NCBI GenBank assembly: GCA_937886715.1
Contig: CAKZZD010000022.1
Location: 5,645-69,644, forward strand
Origin: an uncultured Bacteroidales bacterium
GTDB taxonomy: Bacteria > Bacteroidota > Bacteroidia > Bacteroidales > P3
Length of the DNA stretch: 64,000 nucleotides
Reading direction: 5' to 3'
Numbering within the stretch: the first letter of the stretch is position 1; every line of letters starts with the position of its first letter. The position numbers were made by a program, and so were the translations under genes. The notes beneath the pieces are model-generated. The model saw nothing but the letters and a program-made list of their open reading frames with translations, did no database searches and was not told where the DNA came from. Below, one piece after another: positions 44,517-53,300 of this stretch.

Positions 44517-44554
44517 CAAAAAGAAAGGGCAGCAGAAAAGCATCCGCTGCCCTT
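44517..44554 (-). terminator. Intrinsic terminator after tonB, just upstream of ABC-F
   Basis: Minus strand: AAGGGCAGC (44546-44554), a 12-nt loop, GCTGCCCTT (44525-44533), then TTCTTTTT. It is a strong stem ending three bases before the ABC-F start codon at 44514, so the two genes are probably transcribed separately. Confidence 0.75.
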
Positions 44555-44579
44555 ATGTCCATCTGATTAATGTACGATA

Positions 44580-45269
44580 TTACTGCAGGTTGAAGTTGAC
44601 GGGCAGGTTGTACTGCACACGCACAGCCTTGCCGCGCTGCTTGCCGGGAGTCCACTTGGGCATCGACTTGACAACGCGCACAGCCTCGGCGCCGCAACCG
44701 CCTCCGATGTCACGGAGCACCTTCACTCCCGACACCGAACCGTCCTTCTCGACCACGAAGGTGACATAGACGCGGCCGGTGATGTTGTTCTCGCGGGCCA
44801 GCTGCGGATACTTGATATTCTGGGCGAGGAACTTGTACATAGCCTCGATGCCTCCCGGGAATTCGGGATCGTTCTCCACGACCTGGAAGATCACCTGCTC
44901 ATCCTCTTCCTCTTCCTGCTCGACGACAACCGGGGTGATTTCAATATTCTGAGTATTGTCGGTCACCTCAGCGTTCACAATACCGATTTCGTTGGTCGAC
45001 TCGGCATCATCCTCGATGATGTTGAGCTCGGTGGTCACTTCGGGAGCCTCGGGAGGAGGAGGCGGGGGCAGCTCTTCCTGCTGCGTCTGGATCACGAGGT
45101 CTTCGATTTCATCAATTGCCGTGCGCTGGGTCACCTCGACCTGTTCCTGATCGTAAGATTTCACATTGAAAGCGACCAAAGCGGCGACCAAGACTACCAC
45201 CAAACCAATCTCCAAATAGAGTCCCCGACGATTTTCGAGGTCTGCCTTAGGATTTTTCTTCAGTTCCAT
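44580..45269 (-). CDS. Energy transducer TonB
   Basis: 229 aa. A cytoplasmic head (MELKKNPKADLENRRG) and one transmembrane helix (about 17-36, LYLEIGLVVVLVAALVAFNV) are followed by an acidic proline-rich periplasmic spacer (EELPPPPPPEAPEVTTELNIIEDD, VVEQEEEEDEQVIFQVVE) and the C-terminal TonB domain (DPEFPGGIEAMYKFLAQNIKYPQLARENNITGRVYVTFVVEKDG, VVKSMPKWTPGKQRGKAVRVQYNLPVNF). It transmits proton-motive force from ExbBD to TonB-dependent outer-membrane receptors. No exbB/exbD is in the window. It ends with a strong terminator. Its promoter is weak (a TATTTTAG near-match at 45332-45339). Confidence 0.92.
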   Translation of the reverse strand: MELKKNPKADLENRRGLYLEIGLVVVLVAALVAFNVKSYDQEQVEVTQRTAIDEIEDLVIQTQQEELPPPPPPEAPEVTTELNIIEDDAESTNEIGIVNAEVTDNTQNIEITPVVVEQEEEEDEQVIFQVVENDPEFPGGIEAMYKFLAQNIKYPQLARENNITGRVYVTFVVEKDGSVSGVKVLRDIGGGCGAEAVRVVKSMPKWTPGKQRGKAVRVQYNLPVNFNLQ

Positions 45270-45554
45270 ATATTTGTCTTTTAGTAGTTTATCCGAATCT
45301 CAAGACTTTTTTGAAGCCTTTTTTCACACCGCTAAAATACAAAAAAAAACTAACTTACCAACAAAAAAATGTGAAAAAAGCAACTTTTTTGCACAATTTT
45401 CGACGGTTGTGCTCCGGCCGGCCAGGCTACACTACCCGCCCTACAACGCCCTCGTCAGCAGTGCCCCATGCCGACAAAAAACGCCCGTCCCCCACCCCAT
45501 CGCATATCCGCATCCGAAAAACAGCCTCAACAGACTATGTTTCAAACACATAAA

Positions 45555-45645
45555 CAGCGTATCATCACCTTACCATCACCCTACCAACTCCTACCCAACT
45601 CCTACCGCGGTAGGAGATGATATGGAGGGGGTATGGAGCGGATAG
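45555..45645. repeat. Bipolar 11-bp repeat array, copy 4 (divergent gap tonB / DUF389)
   Basis: Core CTCCTAC-CGCG-GTAGGAG at 45599-45616, a perfect 18-bp palindrome including the centre. Left arm outward: GTAGGAGTTGG, GTAGGAGTTGG, TAGGGTGATGG, TAAGGTGATGA. Right arm outward: GTAGGAGATGA, TATGGAGGGGG, TATGGAGCGGA, TAGGGAGAAGC. It lies in the 469-nt gap 45270-45738. The stretch 45400-45550 is C-rich and G-poor, and 45616-45690 is G-rich. I see no gene and no consensus promoter for the DUF389 gene. Confidence 0.86.
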
Positions 45646-45738
45646 GGAGAAGCAGGGCGCCAAAAAGCTGTCGGCGGGGAAGGCCGGGCATACTAAAACA
45701 GGCGATTTCGCGTTATCAGTAGGATAAACATTACTCGT

Positions 45739-47046
45739 ATGCGCATAGATTTGAAACAGATTGGACGCAACCTGGGGCAATATTTACGGCTGGGATCCGA
45801 CAAGGAGGACGAGCTGGAGGTGATTGAGCAGGTGAGCAACAGCATTTCGTTCCGCGGGGCGAACCTGTGGATTCTGATTTTTGCCATCCTGATTGCCTCG
45901 CTGGGCCTGAACATCAACTCGACGGCGGTGATTATCGGCGCCATGCTCATTTCGCCGCTGATGGGCCCGATCATCGGCATGGGGCTGTCGATCGGCATCA
46001 GCGATTTCAACCTGATGAAGCGGTCGCTGAAGAATTTCTGCGTGGCGACGCTGATTTCGGTGGTGACGGCGACGCTGTATTTCCTGCTTTCGCCGCTGAA
46101 CGAGGCTCGTTCGGAGTTGCTGGCGCGCACGTCGCCCACACTCTATGATGTGCTGATAGCGTTCTGCGGCGGCGCGGCCGGAGTGCTGGCGCTCACCACC
46201 AAGAGCAAGGGGCAGGTGATTCCGGGCGTGGCCATAGCCACGGCGCTGATGCCGCCGCTGTGCACTGCCGGATACGGGCTGGCAACAGCGCATTGGACGT
46301 ACTTTTTCGGAGCCTTCTATCTGTTTTTCATCAATTCGGTGTTCATCGCGCTGAGCACTTTCCTGGGCGTGAAACTGCTGGGTTTCCATGCCATCCAGAC
46401 CACGAGTCCGGAACAGGCGAAAAAGGGCCGGCGGATCATCTATATGGTGGTGATAATCACGCTGATACCGGCGGCCATCATGACTGCCAACATCATCAGC
46501 CGCAATGTGTTCGACCGCAACGTGAGCCAGTTCGTCAACCACGAGCTGTCGCAACGGGGAACGCAGATACTGTCGACCCACGTGGAGCACGACACGGTGA
46601 GCGTGGTGGCGGTGGGGCGCACCATCAGCGAATCCGAGGTGGCCGACGCGCGCAGCCGGATGGAATACTACGGGCTGAAAGGCTACGAGCTCAGCGTGAT
46701 TCAGGGGACCAACACATCCAATCTGGAAGCCATCACGGCACAGCTGAACACACAGGCCAGCCACGCGAATGCCGAAAGCCGCCGGTTGGCGCTGAAAGTG
46801 AGCGAGCTGGAGGATCTGCTGGAGCAGTATACGCGCTACGACACGCTGTCGGCCCGGATCAATGCCGAAGTGCTGCCACTGTTCCCGAAAGTGGCCTCGG
46901 TGGCGGTGGGCCGGATGGACGGCACGGTGACGGCCATCGTGACACAGCACAACGGGCAAACTCTCGACGCAGCCGAACGGCGCAAGATAACAGAATGGTT
47001 ACGCACGCGCACACAAGAAGAGGATGCCGACATCGTGATACGGTAG
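45739..47046 (+). CDS. DUF389 (TIGR00341-like) integral membrane protein
   Basis: 435 aa. After a short cytoplasmic head (MRIDLKQIGRNLGQYLRLGSDKEDELEVIEQV) comes the DUF389 core: ISFRGANLWILIFAILIASLGLNINSTAVIIGAMLISPLMGPIIGMGLSIGISD. More helices follow (FCVATLISVVTATLYFLLSPL, LYDVLIAFCGGAAGVLALTTKSKGQVIPGVAIATALMPPLCTAGYGLA, YFFGAFYLFFINSVFIALSTFL, IIYMVVIITLIPAAIMTANII). The last ~170 residues are soluble and helical/beta-rich, with a predicted coiled coil (SHANAESRRLALKVSELEDLLEQYTRYD). The function of DUF389 proteins is not established; a transport or envelope-stress role is possible. Confidence 0.88.
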   Translation: MRIDLKQIGRNLGQYLRLGSDKEDELEVIEQVSNSISFRGANLWILIFAILIASLGLNINSTAVIIGAMLISPLMGPIIGMGLSIGISDFNLMKRSLKNFCVATLISVVTATLYFLLSPLNEARSELLARTSPTLYDVLIAFCGGAAGVLALTTKSKGQVIPGVAIATALMPPLCTAGYGLATAHWTYFFGAFYLFFINSVFIALSTFLGVKLLGFHAIQTTSPEQAKKGRRIIYMVVIITLIPAAIMTANIISRNVFDRNVSQFVNHELSQRGTQILSTHVEHDTVSVVAVGRTISESEVADARSRMEYYGLKGYELSVIQGTNTSNLEAITAQLNTQASHANAESRRLALKVSELEDLLEQYTRYDTLSARINAEVLPLFPKVASVAVGRMDGTVTAIVTQHNGQTLDAAERRKITEWLRTRTQEEDADIVIR

Positions 47047-47117
47047 ACATTCGATTGAATGACAACATCTAAGGCGCCATATCGGGCGGATTTAATAATT
47101 TTTGCAATAAAAAAAAG

Positions 47118-47147
47118 TTTGTGCGTACTAAAAAATTAGTAATTTTG
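47118..47147 (+). promoter_or_regulatory. Promoter for the DUF1573 gene
   Basis: A TTTG box at 47118-47121 and TAATTTTG at 47140-47147, spaced 18 nt, match the Bacteroidota -33/-7 pattern about 38 nt upstream of the ATG at 47186. Confidence 0.6.
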
Positions 47148-47185
47148 CAGCCCGATTGAATCACTAAACCTAATTGATAAACGAC

Positions 47186-47722
47186 ATGAAGAAATTTGCA
47201 TTAATCTGCCTGTTTGCCTCAATGGCATTTGGCATTGCCAACGCGCAAGACGTTGAGAAAAAAGACGTTCCCGCCAACGGAGCCAAGATCCGGTTCACCG
47301 AGATGGAGCATCAGTACGGCACCATCATGAAGGGTGGCAACGGCGATTGCGAGTTTGAGTTCTGGAACGACGGCAATGAGCCCCTGATTTTGCAGAACGT
47401 GAAAGCTTCGTGCGGATGCACTACCCCGAGCTACACCCAGAAGCCCGTCATGCCCGGCCAGAGCGGCACGATCAAAGTGCACTACAACACCAACAACGTG
47501 GGTGGCTTCTCGAAGACCATCACCGTCACCAGCAACGCTGTTGACAACCCGCGCACCGTGCTTCGCATCAAGGGCAACGTGAAAGCCGATGCCTCTGCCC
47601 AACCCGCACCGCAGCCCGCACCGCAGCAGCCCAAACCGCAGCAGCCCAAGGCTGCCACTGCCCCTGTGGCCGCTCCCACCGCCGCTCCCAAAAGCGCCAA
47701 CGGTCCCCAACCCATGAAATAA
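47186..47722 (+). CDS. Exported DUF1573 protein with Pro/Ala-rich tail
   Basis: 178 aa from MKKFALICLFASMAFGIANAQ, a Sec signal; a TTG 12 nt upstream is a less likely start. The DUF1573 Ig-like domain (about 35-135) has IRFTEMEHQYGTIMKGGNGDCEFEFWNDGNEPLILQNVKASCGCTTPSYTQKPVMPGQSGTIKVHYNTNNVGGFSKTITVTSNA. The SCGCT motif near its middle is the family hallmark. The last ~45 residues are low-complexity Pro/Ala/Gln/Lys (QPAPQPAPQQPKPQQPKAA), possibly a linker to the envelope. Such proteins are abundant exported proteins of Bacteroidota of unknown function. It has its own promoter and is 24 nt before the aminotransferase. Confidence 0.88.
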   Translation: MKKFALICLFASMAFGIANAQDVEKKDVPANGAKIRFTEMEHQYGTIMKGGNGDCEFEFWNDGNEPLILQNVKASCGCTTPSYTQKPVMPGQSGTIKVHYNTNNVGGFSKTITVTSNAVDNPRTVLRIKGNVKADASAQPAPQPAPQQPKPQQPKAATAPVAAPTAAPKSANGPQPMK

Positions 47723-47746
47723 ACCTCACCCAACAAGCATTGCAAC

Positions 47747-48964
47747 ATGCCCAAAATTTCAGACAAAGGTCTAAACCTTCCGCAGTCGGCCATCCGTAAA
47801 CTGGTGCCGTTTGCCGATGCCGCCAAAGAACGTGGCGTGCATGTCTACCACCTGAACATCGGCCAGCCCGACATCGAGACCCCCAGCGGAGCCCTGAAGG
47901 CTTTGGCCGAGAAAGCCAACGAGATGGCCGAGCACCACGGAGTGCTGGAGTACAGCCATTCGGCCGGCATACAGACCTACCGCCGCGCCTTGTGCAACTA
48001 CTACCACCGCAACGGCATCGACGTGACCCCCAACCAGGTGATCGTCACCACCGGCGGCAGCGAGGCGCTGCAGATGGCTTTCACGGTGTGTCTCAACCCG
48101 GGCGACGAAATCATCATCCCGGAGCCTTACTACACGAACTACAACACCTTCGCCAAGCTGAGCGATGCCAAGATCGTCACCATTCCGAGCGACATCAAGA
48201 CCGGCTTTGCACTGCCGCCGATCGAGGACTTCGAGAAGGCCATCACGCCGCGCACCAAGGCCATCATGATCTGCAACCCCAACAATCCGACGGGCTACCT
48301 CTACACGCACGAGGAGCTGTTGAAAGTGGCCGGATTGGTGAAGAAATACGACCTGTATCTGTTTGCTGACGAGGTGTACCGCGAGTTCTGCTACGACGGC
48401 CACAAGCATTTCAGCGTCATGCAGCTTGAAGGGCTGGAGCGCAACACCATCCTGTTCGACTCTGTGTCGAAGCGCTACAGCGCATGTGGAGCACGCGTGG
48501 GATGCATGGTGACCCGCAACAGCGAAGTCTACGCCATCGCGATGCGCCTGGCCCAGGCCCGCCTGTCGCCCCCGTCGTTCGGCCAGATCTTCGCCGAGGC
48601 CGCTGTCGACACTCCGCAGGAGTATTTCGACAAAGTGCAGGCCGAATATGTGGCCCGCCGCAACGTGGTGGTCGAAGGCGTAAACAAGATCCCCGGATGC
48701 TTCTGCCCGATGCCCAAGGGTGCATTCTACACGGTGATCGACCTTCCCATCGACGACAGCGACAAGTTCTGCCAGTGGCTGCTGACCGATTTCAGCTACA
48801 ACGGCGCCACCGTCATGCTGGCCCCCGCCACCGGATTCTACGAGGATCCCGAACGCGGTCGCCATCAGGCCCGCATCACCTACTGCATCTGCATCGACGA
48901 CCTGAAGAAGGCCATGAAATGCCTGGAAGAGGCCTTGAAGGTGTATCCCGGACGAATCCATTAA
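47747..48964 (+). CDS. PLP-dependent aminotransferase, class I/II
   Basis: 405 aa, fold type I. MPKISDKGLNLPQSAIRKLVPFADAAKERGVHVYHLNIGQPDIETP is the AspC/AraT-type N-terminus. It is followed by VTTGGSEALQMAFTVCLNPGDEIIIPEPYYTNY, MICNPNNPTGYLYTHEEL, LFADEVYREFCYDG and the PLP lysine in FDSVSKRYSACGARVGCMV. It transfers an amino group between an amino acid and a 2-oxoacid; the substrate (aspartate, aromatic, or branched-chain) cannot be fixed by sequence alone. It lies 24 nt downstream of the DUF1573 gene. Cytoplasmic. Confidence 0.92.
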   Translation: MPKISDKGLNLPQSAIRKLVPFADAAKERGVHVYHLNIGQPDIETPSGALKALAEKANEMAEHHGVLEYSHSAGIQTYRRALCNYYHRNGIDVTPNQVIVTTGGSEALQMAFTVCLNPGDEIIIPEPYYTNYNTFAKLSDAKIVTIPSDIKTGFALPPIEDFEKAITPRTKAIMICNPNNPTGYLYTHEELLKVAGLVKKYDLYLFADEVYREFCYDGHKHFSVMQLEGLERNTILFDSVSKRYSACGARVGCMVTRNSEVYAIAMRLAQARLSPPSFGQIFAEAAVDTPQEYFDKVQAEYVARRNVVVEGVNKIPGCFCPMPKGAFYTVIDLPIDDSDKFCQWLLTDFSYNGATVMLAPATGFYEDPERGRHQARITYCICIDDLKKAMKCLEEALKVYPGRIH

Positions 48965-49000
48965 GACACGATGGTCTGGTGCTGAAAAGACTAGCGTCAA

Positions 49001-49453
49001 ATGACCCGGGAAGAACAACGGCAAAAAGTGATATGCTCCTGCATCCAACAGCAGGAGCATATTGCTGATATAGCCAAGCAGGAGATGGACTCGGCGCAGC
49101 AGCAAAGCAACGACTACGGCGCCAATGTGGACCGATACGACTCGTACCGCACCAAGATGATGCGCAGCCGCGACATGTATGCCCGGCAGTACAGCAACGC
49201 CCTGGCCGGAATACGTTGCCTGCAGGACCTGCTCAAGCAGCCGCCCTTCAACACCGTGGAACACGGCGCCTGTGTGGTCACCGACCGACAGAACTTCCTG
49301 CTCAGCATCGGTGCCGGCAAATTCATGGTGGGCAATCAGGTGTGGTTCGCCATCAGCGCACAGACACCCATCTATCTCGCGCTCAAAGGGAAAAAGGAGG
49401 GAGACTCCTTCGTGATCAACGGCCAGTTGCAGACCCTAAAGTCAGTGTTCTGA
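49001..49453 (+). CDS. Conserved hypothetical, helical N-terminus and GreA/GreB C-domain-like tail
   Basis: 150 aa. Residues 1-85 are helical and polar (MTREEQRQKVICSCIQQQEHIADIAKQEMDSAQQQSNDY, DSYRTKMMRSRDMYARQYSNALAGI). The last ~65 (VVTDRQNFLLSIGAGKFMVGNQVWFAISAQTPIYLALKGKKEGDSFVINGQLQTLKSVF) match the pattern of a GreA/GreB C-terminal (FKBP-like) domain, especially SPLGRALLGKKxGD as AQTPIYLALKGKKEGD. This would make it a small Gre-like RNA-polymerase or ribosome-associated protein. The catalytic acidic tip of Gre coiled coils is not evident. I offer this as inference. Its stop precedes a shared convergent terminator. Confidence 0.75.
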   Translation: MTREEQRQKVICSCIQQQEHIADIAKQEMDSAQQQSNDYGANVDRYDSYRTKMMRSRDMYARQYSNALAGIRCLQDLLKQPPFNTVEHGACVVTDRQNFLLSIGAGKFMVGNQVWFAISAQTPIYLALKGKKEGDSFVINGQLQTLKSVF

Positions 49454-49471
49454 CAGAAAAACACTTAGAAT

Positions 49472-49507
49472 AAAGCCCCGGTCATACCAAACAGACCGGG
49501 GCTTTTT
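49472..49507. terminator. Bidirectional intrinsic terminator
   Basis: AAAGCCCCGGTC (49472-49483), a 10-nt loop, GACCGGGGCTTT (49494-49505) with flanking A and T. It is a 12-bp GC-rich stem in the convergent gap, ending at the luxR stop codon. It can serve both the Gre-like gene and the LuxR gene. Confidence 0.85.
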
Positions 49508-50221
49508 CTATATCAGACAATAGTTGACGGCATGCGCTATGGCCTCCGAGGTTTTCCGCACACCGAGTTTCTTGAATATCTGCCGCCGATAGTATTTGAT
49601 TGTGCTGGGCGACCTGAACATCAGTGCAGCAATCTGCTCAATGGAGAGTCCCTGAGCCGTCAGGTGCAACATACGGACCTCTCCGGGCGACAGCCGATAG
49701 GGTATGACGTGAACCCAAGCCTTCTGCGTCGGGTCGAAGCGGTAGAAGTGGTCGGTGCCCACGATGCCGCCATGGATGACGAAAGAACCGTAGACCGACG
49801 GCGAAACCATCCCCAGCAGCAGGCGCGGCCGTTTGTCGTCACCGACGCGTATCATCGACAACTTGTGCGTCACCATCACCTGGCGGCCCCCATTATTGAT
49901 ATGGAAACTGACATAGAGCACAACCTGATCGCGTAACTGTTCGGGGATTCCATAATAAAAATCCTTCAACGAAGCGACCATCGCCCTGACAATCGGAGCC
50001 TCTTCGTCACGAATGACATTGGTGTAGAACGGGAATCCGTGCTCTTCTATCGCTTGGTTGGAGAGGCCACATAACACAAGCGGATTGTCGGTTGCGCAAA
50101 CGGTCTTACGGCGCTTCATGTCAACAATATAGACCCCCTGATAATCCATTTTGGAAACGATCTGCGCCATCTGGATATAGGGCACTATTTCGTCGGGTAT
50201 GTGCTCGTCGTATATGATCAT
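49508..50221 (-). CDS. LuxR-type transcriptional regulator
   Basis: 237 aa. The C-terminal ~65 residues form a LuxR/GerE HTH: LSPGEVRMLHLTAQGLSIEQIAALMFRSPSTIKYYRRQIFKKLGVRKTSEAIAHAVNY. The N-terminal ~165 residues look like a PAS/sensor-type domain (YQGVYIVDMKRRKTVCATDNPLVLCGL, HGFPFYTNVIRDEEAPIVRAMV, MVTHKLSMIRVGDDKRPRLLLGMVSPSV). There is no receiver domain. The ligand and targets are unknown. A TAnnTTTG box lies ~33 nt upstream. It is separated by 120 nt from the end of the fusion gene. Confidence 0.88.
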   Translation of the reverse strand: MIIYDEHIPDEIVPYIQMAQIVSKMDYQGVYIVDMKRRKTVCATDNPLVLCGLSNQAIEEHGFPFYTNVIRDEEAPIVRAMVASLKDFYYGIPEQLRDQVVLYVSFHINNGGRQVMVTHKLSMIRVGDDKRPRLLLGMVSPSVYGSFVIHGGIVGTDHFYRFDPTQKAWVHVIPYRLSPGEVRMLHLTAQGLSIEQIAALMFRSPSTIKYYRRQIFKKLGVRKTSEAIAHAVNYCLI

Positions 50222-50253
50222 ATTCGTGTGCTTGTCAAGATAAATTCAATATG

Positions 50254-50261
50254 CAAAGATA
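50254..50261 (-). promoter_or_regulatory. -7 box upstream of the luxR-type gene
   Basis: Minus-strand TATCTTTG, an exact TAnnTTTG match followed by GCATATTG, 33 nt upstream of the start codon. Confidence 0.6.
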
Positions 50262-50341
50262 CGGAAATAAATCCATTCCGCGCCAGAAAAAACGTGGCCG
50301 CGTGCGTTTTTTACACTTTTGGCCAACAGAAAGTGCCGGGG

Positions 50342-53300
50342 TCAGAAACGCTTCAATTGCACGATGCCCATATCGGCCTCGGTTGCTCCAGTTGCCGCAA
50401 AGCGCATAGGCTCGCAAGGCAGCAACATATTCCCCTTTGACCAACCCAGAAGCGGTATCTGCTGGTACTCACGGTCTCGGCAGGGAAGCTCAGGCACGGA
50501 TGAGAAAAGCGAAGTCCTGTTGAACTTCTGTCGAGAACAACCGGGTGCCGACACCTCAAAATGGACGCACACATCGTTGCTCACCAGACGGAAACAGCCA
50601 GCGCTGTCGGTGTAGGTGTTCACGCCCACACTCCAGTCGTCGTTCCATCCGCGCACTACAGCGCCTTCAATCGGCTGACCGTCCGTGTCAAAAACCTTTC
50701 CTGTGACAGCCAGATTACTGTAGGCCAGCATATTGCCATAATTCGCCGGAGGCAACCTGTCCGCATCCAGCGCCACTCCAAGACACATCCCCGGTAGTTT
50801 TTTTGGCAAAGCGGCAGCGGCCTTGCGGACACCTTGGGCATCGCGCAGGCCTGTGTATTGGGCCTCGAAGTTGACACCTTCGGGGCAGTCCTGGAACTCC
50901 CACCAGCCGTAGCCTGCGGCTCCGTTTATCTTGGCATAGCGGTAGGTCTCCCACATGAAGGCCACCTGGTCGCGGTAGGGCACACTGTCACCGTCGGCGG
51001 GCAGACCCGTCTCTCCCACCATCCACGGCTTGCCGCAGTAGTGGCTGTACCACCACATCTCGGCCTGCACGCGCAGGGGGTGGTAGGTGTGCATCTCGAT
51101 GAAATCGACCGGCAGCATCGAGGGGTCCCACTCGAAGACCTCTATGGGCTCTGCGGTGGCTACGGTGAAGAGCTGGTGGGGGGCGTAGGAGCGTACCAGC
51201 TGGCGCCACTGGCGCACGATGGCGACAGCCTCTTCCTTGTCACGTCTGGGTTCAGGGTCGAAGTAGAGAGGCTCGTTCATCATGTCATAGGCCCAGAGCG
51301 CAGGCAGGTCGGCCAGCCGCTTCATGAGGCCGATGGTGTATGCTCTCCAATAGTCGTCGAGGGGAGGCTTGATGAGCAGCATCACCCGTAGTCCGGCGCT
51401 GTCGGCCTGCTGCACCATGCGGCGGGTGGCGAGGTACATGGCTGCTGTGTCGCCCCCTTCATCCATCACATCGAGACAAACCCTCACGGCGTTGAAGCCC
51501 CACGAGGCTATGGTGTCGAAGTGCTCCCGTATCCCGCCGCCAGTGTACCACGGGGCGGGAACCACTTCGCCGTTGCGAATGAAGGCCTTGTAGTTCAGCA
51601 TCAGCGGGAACCAGGGCTCCCCGTCAAGGACAAAATGGCCGCCACGCAGCGCTACATATGGGTTGGGGGTGGGGAGAGGGATATTGTCTATATATTGTAC
51701 GACGCCTACCTGGGAGGCTACATGCTGTGATGCGGGACGTATGAGAAGGTTGCGGAAACTGACGGGGGAGGGTCGCATCTCGCGGTTACGTATTTTTATC
51801 TGTATCCGGCTGCAGTCGTCGGGCAGGGTGCAGGACAGGCGAATAAGGCCTTCGTTGGCGTCGACATTTATGATGTCAATCAATTTGTTGACCGACCGGC
51901 GGAAGATTTCGGTGCAGGCACCTCCAGCATTGTAGGCGTTCACTGTCAGGGAGCTGCGACTGTATTGGTCGTCCATGATGTGGGACATCCATAAACTGAT
52001 CTCCACCTCTCGCTCGGATGGAACAGAGCCATCGTAAATAGTGGTATGTTTGTGAATGTCGGCATCGACGGGCAGCGAGGATTGTATGATGGCATCGACT
52101 GAATCTAGGGTGGCCTGTTCGTACATGAAGGCCAATTGTTGTGCAGTTTCGTCAGCTACCTTGTTGAAGGCATCCAGTTGTAAGGACATGAGTCGGATAC
52201 CGTTCCACTCCATTACAGGTGTGGCATGGTGCAGAAGCATCTTTTCGGTAGGGGTAAGCAATGTGCTGTCAGAACTTACTGCCAATAGCAAGGGACGTTC
52301 GTCGGGTAGGTTGTCGGGATATGACGGCGGAGTCCACAGGGGGCGACTGAGTGCGATGCAATCCCAAGCCTGGGTAATTATCGAACGCGAACTTTCGTTG
52401 CACACAAGAGGAAGTCCGGTTTTCATGGAAAGCAGGGCACTGCGACGGAACATGTCGTCTTTTGAAGGCAGGTAGATAAACTCGCTTCCGACGTTGAACA
52501 ACGGCAGTGTGAGAATGGCTTGATAGTTGCCATGGTCAAGTTGCTTCAGGCATCGGTTCGATGGCAGGCGGTTGTCATAGTCAGTCCATTCTTCCCAACG
52601 ATTGATATACAACGCTTTGTTGCGCCAGTTGTATGCCACAGCCTCGGCCGAGAAGAGCAGGAGTATGGTTGTCAATACGGCTGTACGCCATCCGCGAGGA
52701 GACTTGCGCCACCAGTGGTAAAGACCATACACGGCTACGATGTTAATGACATAATAGAATAGCCACACCAGCCTGCCTTGTGCTCTGAGTTGCGCCAATG
52801 GTCCGATGTAGCTTACCATATTGTGGGGCAACCAGTTGAAAGGTACGCCACAGGCAAAGATCATCAGCGCAGTGGCTAGCAAGAGAAAAAGGTTCAATTC
52901 GCGGCTGGGGGTGGGGCGAAGCATCGCCGGGTAGCGACGGCGAAAGAAATTGGCAAAGAAACGGTATAGGATTATGGCAGAGACGATCACGGACAAGAGT
53001 CCAATATAGCTGCGAGCCTCCCATTGCACGCTGGAGAACAAATGGCTGTCTTCCCAGAAATAGAGGCGCCCGTAGGGGAATATCAGACCGGGCAGACGTC
53101 CGGTATAATGGTGAAAACCAGACGGTACGGAAGTGCGGTCTCCTGGCTGGAGCCCAACGTGTGTCAATATGAAAAAGAGGAGGAATGGGATGACGACTTG
53201 CAATAAGAAAGATAGCGTTAGACGGCAGAAACTCCACCCAAGAGGTTTACGGCGCAACAGTAGATAGAGGTGCTCTCCGCCCGAAATGACGACGAAGAAT

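Noticed and set aside
42598..44697. A 699-codon version of the ABC-F gene
   Set aside because: The extra N-terminus reads through the tonB terminator and the end of tonB in another frame; MISINNLS at 44514 is the normal ABC-F start.
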